64,000 nt of DNA, taken from assembly GCF_016545825.1 (NCBI RefSeq), contig NC_052616.1, forward strand, positions 10,478,001-10,542,000. Reading direction: 5' to 3'. The DNA comes from Eucalyptus grandis (lineage: Eukaryota; Streptophyta; Magnoliopsida; Myrtales; Myrtaceae). Below are positions 55,345-64,000 of the stretch, in pieces; positions within the stretch are counted from its first letter, which is position 1; the number at the start of each line of letters is the position of its first letter. The notes below the pieces were generated by a model. That model saw only the letters and a list, made by a program, of their open reading frames with translations. It searched no databases and was not told the DNA's origin. The position numbers were made by a program, and so were the translations under genes.

Positions 55345-58030
55345 AGGAGTCGTCTATTAAGATATGAAATCTTTTTTGATATTATTTTTTGAATATGAAA
55401 TCTTTTTGATATCTTTTTGAATTTCATATTAGCATACCAACCGTAGATGAGTTGGCATTTCGTGATTCTTGCTTTGTCAAAGATTGTATTTTTCCTTCTC
55501 TTTATAAGTGTGTATAATCTGTAAATTAAGTGTTATGAAAAATTATTCACAAATTGTGAGCTTTTTCGTGGTATCAAAGCAATTTTGCTCCTAAGAGCTT
55601 TTTGATCTCGGCTACTTTGCATTTTTTTTTGGCAACCTTCTGCACCCCTAGCCATGGAAGTCACTTCACTCTAAATCTAACCAGCATCGTGGACCTTCTC
55701 ACAGGAGGTATTCTGATCGGGACAACAGAGAGCCTCATCCGACATGTCAGTTTTGCGATCAATATGGACACTCGGCCAAATCTTGTTTTCGCATTTGAAA
55801 TAGTCTTTGCAAACCTACTACTCATATTGCAACAACTCCACGTCAAGAAAATGGCTGGCTACTAAACTCAGGAGCATCACGTCACAAGCAATCTCAACAA
55901 CCTCACCACTCACTCAAGTACGAAGGTCCCGACGAGATCGTCATTGGTGATGGCATAGGTTTGTGTATCAGTCATGTTGGTTCTACTAATTTATCCTATC
56001 CAAACCAATCCTCTAAATTAACCAATGTTTATGTGCACCCGATAGTACAAAAGACCTGATTTCCGTCTCACAATTTTGTTGCAATAACCACTAATTTATC
56101 GAATTTTTTGCCAATTATTTTTTGGTGAAGGACTTTCGCATGGGGGCGACGTTGCTTCGAGGAGTGCTTAGTAGTGGTGTGTATTGGATGCCTCTCACAA
56201 ACACTTATCCAAAATTCACAGCCTTTGTCAGTGAGTGAAAAAATTCGGGTTTGGCACAATAGACTAGGTCACCCTTCATTTCATATTCTAAGTCATGTTC
56301 TTAATAATTTTCCAACTCGTTTTTCTTCTGAGTCAATTGTAGGCTCTAAGTTATCCTGTGATGCGTGTCAGTGCAATAAGAGTCATAAACTTCCATTTGG
56401 GGTATCAACTCTTGTGAGTCATTTTCCAATTGATATTATTTTTATCGATGTTTGGGGTCCTGTGTCAACTACTTCAATTGATGGTTCCCTTACTATCTTA
56501 TATTTGTTGACCACTATACAAAGTACACTTGGCTTTATCTTATAAGAAAAAAAGTCTGATGTTACCCAAATTTTTGAACAGTTCAAAAGCTTGGTTGAAA
56601 AATAATTTTCTGTCTCTATTCGAAATTTATACTTGGATGGTGGTGGAGAATTTCAAAACTAGAAACCTTTTTTTGCAAAACATGGAATTTCCCATCTAAT
56701 TACACCACCACACACACCGGAACACAATGGAACTGCGGAAAGAAAACATCAACACATAGTTGAAACCGGACTTGCCCTATTACACAAATCAAATCTACCA
56801 CATTCTTTTTGGTCATGTGCTTTTCAAATTGCTACATACCTCATTAATCGTATACCAACATCTGTTCTAAATATGCATTCACTATTTCAAACATTATTCC
56901 AAATGGCTCTCAATTATAAAAAAAACTTTGCACATTTGGTTGTCTTTGCTATTCGTGGTTACGTCCTTACAACACAAATAAACTTATGTCCCGCTCTTGA
57001 CAATGTATATTTTTAGGGTATCCATTGTCACAAAGTGCGTATAAATATTTTGATCCACAAAATAATCGTCTTTATATCTCATGTCATGTTATGTTCGAAG
57101 AAAACATATTTCCGTACCAAATACTTCTCAATATTAAAAGTGTCTTGTCAACCCCTCAAAGTTCATCTCCTCCACCTACTGTTTCACTTCTGGTTTTAGT
57201 GCTAAACATTGGACTATTTGCACAGGTGCCCCCTCGAAGCAACTTTCCATCCATGCTGCATCCTCATCGACTTCCAACTTTCAAATCAATCCTAACAAAT
57301 GCCACCTCTTGAAAACCCAATTGCCATTATCAATAATGACCAACCATCAACACCCAAAAATCCACCTACAAGAACCTACAAAATGACCACTAGATCATAA
57401 AATAATATTTTCAAGCCCTAACAAATCAACCACATTATCACTAAACATCCACTTCCACCAACTATAGAACCAACGGGAATTATACAAGCTATGTGCGATC
57501 CTCAACGGCATGAAGCAATGTCGGCTGAGATCAATGCCCTTATTCGTAACGGGACTTGGGAACTAGTACATTTTGATTCATCTTTGAATGTTGTAGGTTG
57601 CAAATGGGTTTATCGGATAAAAAGACGTGAGGATGGCTGTATTAAGAGGTACAAGGCACGTCTTGTGGCCAAAGGTTTTCACCAACGACCGAGCCTTGAT
57701 TACACTAATACATTTAGCTTGGTCATCAAACCAAATACTATTCAGGTGGTTTTATCATTGGCTTTAATGCGTGGATGGACATTGAGACAAATAGACGTCA
57801 ACAATGCCTTCCTCCAAGGAACTCTTGAATGAGGTTTGCATGTCGCAACCACCTGGTTTTAAAGACCTAGAAAAACCAACACACATTTGCAAACTTCACA
57901 AAGCCATATATGGGTTAAAGCAGGCTCCGTTGGCTTGGTATAATGAGTTAAGTTCATTCCTTCTCGCAAATTTATTTGTCAATTCAAAGAATGATAGTTC
58001 ACTGTTCATTTATTCTCATGGCGGTGTTCA
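55345..58030 (+). mobile_element. Decayed Ty1/Copia retrotransposon, 3'-truncated
   Basis: In order: primer-binding site TGGTATCAAAGC (55574-55585, close to the initiator Met-tRNA complement); CCHC zinc knuckle of Gag (C-X2-C-X4-H-X4-C, 55745-55786); a protease remnant with LNSGAS, Asn replacing the catalytic Asp of DSGAS (near 55863); the GAG-pre-integrase motif WHNRLGHP with CX2C (56174-56545); integrase fragments including PHTPEHNGTAERKH (about 56707-56750); and reverse-transcriptase frames 57491-57832 (VGCKWVYRIK, YKARLVAKGF) and 57804-58094 ([17 protein letters not shown]). Stops and shifts separate the pieces. Similarity ends near 58030 before the YVDD box, RNase H and a 3' LTR. The 5' LTR is probably the short stretch ending near 55552, but its start is unclear. 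Not functional. Confidence 0.88.
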
Positions 58031-61000
58031 ATGGGCTGGATCGGGTTTACTTGGGACCAAACCCTTTTTTGAATATAATAATATTAAATATTAAAGATAT
58101 ATTAACAAATTTCAAAATTCAAAAATTTCCGAAAAAATAAAAAATAAAAAAAATAAAAAATTTCGAAATTTCAAAAACCTCTAGAAAATATTAAAAATTT
58201 GATTTTTTAAAATTAAAATATCAAAAAATAAGAAAAATTTTAAAAATTTCAAGAAATTCCAAAATTTGGAAAATATTTAAATTTTCAGTAGTAATTAGAA
58301 AAATAATTAAAAAGGAAAAATTGAAAAATATTTAAAAATCCAGAATTATTTTTTGGAAAATTTGAAAATTCAATTTTCCCAAAAAATTCTTTTATTTTTT
58401 ATTTTTTTGGGTCGAAAAAAAATTACAAAAAATTATTAAACATTCAAAATTTTAAAAAAAAATCCTTGAAAATGTTTTTAATATTTTAGGTTATTTCCTG
58501 TTGAAAAGTGGAAGCCTTTCAATTTGAAATTATGCACAAGAGTGACCAAGCCTTTAAGAGTATTTTAGGGTTTTAATTGTCCTTAGAGACGGATGCTCTT
58601 AATGGTGCACTTTCTTTATGTTGATTGTGGCCTTCCATTAGCTTAGTTAGAGATGGCATGCTTCTTGTTTGATAATGTTAAATCTTTGCTCTCCCATGCA
58701 ATTTATTTAATACTTTCCTTGGCTGCTGATTGTTATTTTAGTGATTGCGCACTCTTATGATTACCTTGCTTTAAAATTAATCCAAATTGTTTGACTAATT
58801 TTTTTTTAAATGAACAGGATTAGATATCAAAATGGCACTAATTGATTAGTTAGTGTAATCAAGTGCTTGACCATAAATTCTCTGGTTACATAGGAAGTGA
58901 GGTACATTCCTATGCTGTAATTGGTTTCTAGCTAATCCCAACAGGCTAGTGGCAACTCCTTACTATAAAATTCTTATGAACACTCTGACGTCACATGAGG
59001 CATATGTTTGGGAGAGCTAGTGCCTTCATGGGCTATAGGCCTGTCCTTTAGGTAATACTCCTAAACTTATTCCCTCCCTCGCGGGGTAGGTCGCGATAGA
59101 TTTGTAGACAAACTATGCCTATATCCAATTGGGAAGGATCAACAGTATAAAAGGGTTTGGAAAAGATATGACTCTTAGCAAGTTTCTACGATAACAGAGG
59201 GACTACAAATAGATTGAGCTACATAGTGAACATGGGGAGTATTGCTGGTGATATAGATCAATACTGATGAGAACGTCAATTCTTTTCTTTTTCGTTTAAT
59301 TATAAGAAGGAAGTTTCGGCCTAATTTACTAAATCATAACTTTTGATGTACAAAAGAGTCAAATTTAATCCCCTAAAAGAAAAGGTACCAATTGTATAGG
59401 TGGGCATAGCCCAAACACCCGACTCTCTAAATCTTATGCAAAATTAGCCAAAAATATTAGCACATTTGTTGCCCTCCCTAAAGGCATAAGCTATCTGAAT
59501 TGTTGGATAGTTGTCCAAGGTTGGACAAGTTTCCTCCGACAGATCATCCCACAATACTAGTGCTAATATGCCTTGGGCGAATTGAAGACAAAATTACTTG
59601 AGAATAAATTTCCAACTGTGTTTTTTTGTCTAACCGTAATAAAATAGCCAATTTGAGGCTCCATAAACTTCCTAAATCTGCCGACCAAAAAAAAGAAAAG
59701 AGAGAACTCCCTAATTCTAATCATGCACCATGATTTGAATCCACCAAACCAGTTGCCAACTTTCGTCACAAGTGAGTTCACCACCAGCTCCTAAGCCCAG
59801 GTTGCCTTTAGAGGTCTCGTTGGTGTTGAGCTTCACGTGGTTCGATGGCGGGAGGACCTCGTCTTGTAGAAAATTATTCACATGAATAATTAATTAATAA
59901 AAAAGAATCGGATCCATATATGATTGTAAAACACCGAGATCAATAAATACAGTGGAATTAAAGCGTACTTGTTTGAGCCATTGTTTCACTTGAAGAAAAG
60001 TAGATCACTTTGATAATTATGGATCTATTGGAATGCTAGATCTTCCTCTCTATGACCTATTTCGATATAGCAGCTTTTAATGGGATTAAAGCAATTGATA
60101 GGTATAATCTACCTTTTTATAGGCTAGAGAGGGGATCTAGCAAACCATAATCAACAGTGTGTCAATTGGGCCATTCCCATTACGGGCTTCAGTTAAACAC
60201 AATTGTCTACACTTTGCTACTTAACTATGCCCGTTATCAATAGATGACAATACCCAATTCAATCGATCACTGCAGGGTTAAACAAATATTGAAATATTCA
60301 TTAACCAAATTATTTAAAATAGAAAATCAATTAATTAATGTAAGCTCATATTATAGAAAATTTCCAACACGTATGACAAAAAAATCCCACTTTTATGAAT
60401 TTACAGCAAACCATCTCTCAACTAATGTCGCATGTACCATCACGTAACCATCAGAAGGCTTGGAGCTCCAACATTAGCTGGAAGAGTACTCTCATTTCTC
60501 CCTTATCATAGGAAACAGCTACTCCCCCCCAATTATTATCGGCCGAAGCGAAACTTCTTAGAGTGATTGTGTTGAAGATTTAGCACACCTTCTAGTACCA
60601 GGGACCATCATAGCGCTTGCGCAAATCTCTAAGCACGTGTAAAGCCAAATCATCAATTTAGGGCATAAACACGACCATGAGGATCAGTTGCTATCTTGAG
60701 TTTAGTATGGTCCTCGGTACTAAGTGGTCTTTCATTAGCCACTAACCAAAGAACGCTTGGACAAAGAGGGGGCTTGGACAAAGTGTTGCTCTCAGCAATC
60801 TTTTAAAATGGCAGGAGAGGGGGTAGGAAAGGATTGACCCACGTATTGAATGGGGGAATATCACAAGGTGATATGGGCACATTTTGATGAGAACGTAGCC
60901 CTATAAAAACAATATTCGTGACATCCTAAGTTTCGAGAAGTCATATTGAGTGATTTATAAGTTAATACTTACTCTTAAATTATCACAATTTTGTGCAGTT

Positions 61001-61077
61001 ATTCGGAGTACTCATTTTAAATGCTTGATTTATGTGGAATGAGTTAAATTATCTACATATGATGTTTTTTTTTCTTT
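58031..61077. other. AT-rich intergenic region
   Basis: 58080-58480 is almost pure A/T with repeated AAATTTC and AAAAATTT words. The rest has no recognisable gene; 59308-59395 is related to 53215-53300. The frames at 59563-59784 (minus) and 60244-60447 carry no motif. Confidence 0.45.
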
Positions 61078-61200
61078 ATGAAGAAGGTACGTAGATTTAA
61101 TAAACTAATGAGCCTAGTCTTGCTAACTAGTACGCAGCTCTTTGCTCCTCTTCATCCTCTCTCTCTCTCTCTCACTGTTGTGGAGTTTTGTGGAGCCGCC

Positions 61201-61365
61201 ATGGACGTCCTGTGCATGCTTAAGCTCATGTTCGTCACAGCTGTCGCTCAACTGGGTCTGGTCAAACCACACGATCAAGAAGAAGAAGAAATCCCCTGCC
61301 CCATTCTCATCACGGACGGCTCATCAGCGTTCCTCTCGTTTTCGCGAAAACGAGAGGAAAGCTGA
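61201..61365 (+). pseudogene. RING-H2 gene copy E, truncated
   Basis: The 5' part of the family only: CT leader (about 61156-61173), a GTG where paralogues have the first ATG (VVEFCGAAMDVL), then MDVLCMLKLMFVTAVAQLGLVKPHDQEEEE and PILITDGSS. After about 61329 the homology stops, and the frame closes at 61363-61365 within palindromic DNA. The whole RING finger is missing, so no ligase can be made. The sequence resumes similarity with unit 3' flanks near 61470 (GCGCCAGATTTCCACAAGACCC). Confidence 0.88.
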
Positions 61366-61467
61366 TTCTATACGGATCTCAATTCCTTAAATAAAGTGAT
61401 CAGTTTTCCTCTCGTTCAAACCGAGAGGAAAGCTGATCACTTTATTGAAGGAAAACGAGAGGAAAGC
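61323..61467. repeat. Nested palindromes at the truncation point of copy E
   Basis: A perfect 30-base palindrome lies at 61330-61359 (arm TTCCTCTCGTTTTCG), extendable by six pairs after one mismatch. A second hairpin has 25-base arms at 61390-61414 and 61422-61446 with one mismatch and a 7-base loop. A third GAAAACGAGAGGAAAGCT follows at 61450-61467. The same word (CCTCTCG/CGAGAGG) thus appears five times in alternating orientation. The second hairpin might be transcribed, but its origin looks mutational. Confidence 0.9.
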
Positions 61468-63284
61468 TTCAACGTGCGCCAGATTTCCACAAGACCCAGA
61501 AGTGTAAACTCGTGGTTGACGAGAGTCGTCAAATTTCTATATTCGATCCGTGGATCGATTGGGTCCGCATGCCCTAACATGGGGAGTGAAGTGAGAGAAT
61601 CCAACTAGATTTCCTTTTTAGAGACCCCATCACATCGCCTGCACTATCTGCTTGAGAAAATGCTAACATTGACAAAGAAAGAACAAGAATTTCTGGCGCT
61701 CGCTCGCATCCAATTTCTCTCTGAGGACAAACCGAGCCATCAAGATCAAACGTGCCCCCACATTGACAATTCCGCAGAACCCAAGAACCGGTTCTGGGAT
61801 CCAGACTTCCTTGTGTGCTCATAGTTTCTATGAGATTTTGTAGACTGCACTTTTTAAAAAGGTTAAATGAAAGAATAATCCGAGAGGTTAATGAAGCTTA
61901 AAAAGATGTGATACTATTGTCAATCGTTCTAAAAGTTTAAATTGTTATATTAAAACGTAATTTGTTATTTAAATATTCTAATAGTTTTAACGTGTTTCGT
62001 GTGTTCCACCGGCCGCACACTGCTCTAGGCTGTGCGGTCACGTGACTCCTGGGGACAGATCGACAAATCAATCAACCGCCGTTGAAATTGACAAAGAGGA
62101 AAAGGAATTCAGCCGAGCCTTGTAACATTACATGGGACTATCCCAATGCCAACGTATGCGATTCTGTTCGAAAGGCCCGATTGGCCTCCTCTTTTGGCTT
62201 ATTGTCGAGAGGACACTGGTTGAATCGTGAGGGTGAGATGGGGCTACTCTAGAATGAAGACAATGTCATGACATCTAATAATTGATTTTTAGAATTGAGA
62301 TAGTGAAAAAACAGAATGATTAAGATCTAGATTGAGCTGTCCATTTTACCTAAATTAAGATTATATTATTCCAAAGTTTGACATTCTAGTCCCACGTCAG
62401 TTCATAAAATCATGTTGAGTGATTCGTAAGTTATTATCAATCTTTATCTTGTGTAGCTTTTCCAAACAGCAATCATTTCATATAGCTTTTCTGAGTACTT
62501 TGGTTTTTTTTTTTTTTTTTGGCTTAACTTGAGTGGGATGGATTGGGTTGTTAGATTAAGGATTGTATAGATTAATATTAATATATTTGATTTTTTTAAG
62601 AATAAGGTGTGCAAAATCAATTATTGAATTGTTCTTGTTAAGTTAACTAAAAGAGAAAACAATACTTTTCAAATTACTTTTAAAACGAAAGAATTACGTT
62701 TTTTATTAGATAAGGTTTAAATTTCTAAGACACACACACACAAATATATATATAATAAGGCTTAGCAAATGTCCCAATAGCCAAGCTAGTGCTGAACAAA
62801 TAGTTTGATGCCTGTGTAAAACAAGTTATAAATTCTTAAATTAACATTATAACATACATAAATTGATACACCTATGGTAAATTTACTTAAAAATAATCTT
62901 CACGTCATAAAAAAATTCCCAACTTGTATGCCCATGCTGCATGAACCCATTAATTGGTTTTACCAGTTTGCGATTTTTTGTGGCATGTAAATTAGTTTGT
63001 GATAAATTTAATATATGATATATTAATTTGAAATTTTATTGTAATTTGAAAATTAATTTGAATTAAATGTGTTATAAAAATAAAAGTGTTATTTTTTTTG
63101 GCATAAACCCTAAATTATCTTTATCGCCAGGTGTCAACGTTTCGGTTAAAGAAACATATAAACTACTATTTTTCTTCTCGAAAAGCTTCTAGATGCCGAA
63201 ACACCCCTTTTAAATATTAGGGTGGGTTCGTAGCTCTTCGCTCCTCTTCATCCTTTCACATTACCCTCTCTCTCTCTAACTGTT
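61468..63284 (+). other. 3' flank of copy E and upstream region of RING-H2 copy D
   Basis: Homologous to unit 3' flanks to about 61680, then to unit upstream regions (GAGGACAAACCGAGCCATC near 61720, TTGATTTTTAGAATTGAGATAG near 62282). It contains a T run at 62504-62520 and a CA/TA microsatellite near 62731-62754. TATAAA at 63157-63162 lies 123 bases before the start codon. No gene. Confidence 0.6.
63157..63284 (+). promoter_or_regulatory. Core promoter and leader of RING-H2 copy D
   Basis: GAAACATATAAACTACT gives TATAAA at 63157-63162. The leader is longer than in the other copies and its CT tract is short (63266-63277). Confidence 0.5.
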
Positions 63285-63800
63285 ATGGAGTTTCGTGGAG
63301 CTGCCATGGACGTCCTGTGCCAACTCAAGCTCGTGCTCATCACAGCCCTCGCCCATCTGGGTCTGCTCCGAACGCATGGTCGAGAGGAAGAAGCAGAAGA
63401 AGAAGCAGAAGGAGAAGAGATCCCCAGCCCCATACTGATCATGGACGGCTCGTCGCTGTCGCTCGTCCAAGTCCCGGTCCGAACCCTCATGGCCATGATC
63501 AAGAGCCAAGTCCCCGTCGTCGAGTACGTGAGGTTCCTGGAGAGACGTGGACACGGACGTGGAGGGGGCGAAGGAGAGGGCGACGATGGAGGGTGCGCGG
63601 TGTGCTTGAGCAGCATTGAGGAGAGGGACGAGGTGAGGGAGCTGAGCAACTGCTCCCACGCGTTCCACAGGGAGTGCTTGGATCGCTGGGTGGACCACAA
63701 TCGAGTGACTTGTCCCCTCTGTCGGTGTCTGCTATTCCCTTCCGAACGGGCAAGAACAAGAAGTCCTTGTTTTCAAGGGGAAGAAGATAATGAAACATGA
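63285..63800 (+). CDS. RING-H2 E3 ubiquitin ligase, copy D
   Basis: An intact, intronless 171-aa frame, the most diverged intact member. N-terminal hydrophobic stretch (8-28), acidic tract (34-45), VPVRTLMAMIKSQVPVVEY region, Gly-rich linker (91-103), RING-H2 ligands Cys104, Cys107, Cys123, His125, His128, Cys131, Cys143, Cys146. An extra Cys follows the last ligand (CPLCRC). The tail after the RING (SERARTRSPCFQGEEDNET) differs from copies A-C. Inferred role as for copy B. Confidence 0.93.
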   Translation: MEFRGAAMDVLCQLKLVLITALAHLGLLRTHGREEEAEEEAEGEEIPSPILIMDGSSLSLVQVPVRTLMAMIKSQVPVVEYVRFLERRGHGRGGGEGEGDDGGCAVCLSSIEERDEVRELSNCSHAFHRECLDRWVDHNRVTCPLCRCLLFPSERARTRSPCFQGEEDNET

Positions 63801-64000
63801 GCTATTTTCTTCTCTTTTCTTTCTTTTTCGTTCCACCATATCTGTGGTCAATTATCTACGCATTTGGCTATTTTCGGCTTGCCCAAGAAAAGGAAAAAAA
63901 AGAAAGAAAGGGAAAAACGGCGATTTTGAACTATGGTCTCAAGAAGGTCGATACACTTTGAATTGATGGATCTCCATGTAGCGTGGCCTTAGAGTTCGAC
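63801..64000 (+). other. 3' flank of RING-H2 copy D (cut by window end)
   Basis: Follows the 3' flanks of the other copies (CTACGCATTTGG, GGATCTCCATGTAGCGTGGCCTTAGAG) to the last base. Confidence 0.7.

Overview
The window is nuclear DNA of a flowering plant, most likely a woody dicot. It has intron-bearing genes with GT-AG splice sites, a plant-type histone H4 promoter, plant-specific gene families (START/CP5-like lipid-transfer protein, SBT3-like subtilase, RHA/XERICO-like RING-H2 proteins) and AT-rich intergenic DNA packed with LTR, SINE, TIR and Copia debris. The species cannot be fixed from the sequence; Myrtales is only an impression.

Layout. 1-5318: end of a long solo LTR, then a RING-H2 gene with a one-base frameshift, ending at a 100-N gap (5319-5418). 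This whole block is a near copy of about 47655-52966. 6073-8394 (minus): six-exon START-domain lipid-transfer gene. 8.4-17.9 kb: AT-rich spacer with tandem repeats, one SINE and a foldback element. 17928-21328: four-exon ankyrin-repeat gene. 21474-27083 and 28068-33896: tandem segmental duplication, each copy holding a ten-exon subtilase gene; between the copies lies a three-exon fragment of an NRAMP metal-transporter gene. 35573-35884: histone H4. 36.5-52.6 kb and 61.0-64.0 kb: a RING-H2 tandem cluster with two intact genes (39975, 51078), one truncated copy (61201) and one more intact gene (63285). The cluster is inflated by two solo LTRs, a TIR element and a SINE, each recognisable because a paralogous segment keeps the empty site. 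55.3-58.0 kb: decayed Ty1/Copia retrotransposon.

Two themes stand out. First, five single-base losses in short G or C runs break otherwise well-conserved frames, and a sixth base is missing at a splice junction. In one case the second copy of the same gene in this window keeps the base, so base-level assembly error is the leading explanation. Together with the duplicated block that stops at the N gap, this points to an incompletely resolved heterozygous assembly. Second, the RING-H2 cluster and the subtilase pair show recent local duplication. I found no evidence for a novel molecular system; the most unusual structures are the palindromic junction in the truncated RING gene and the stranded NRAMP exons.
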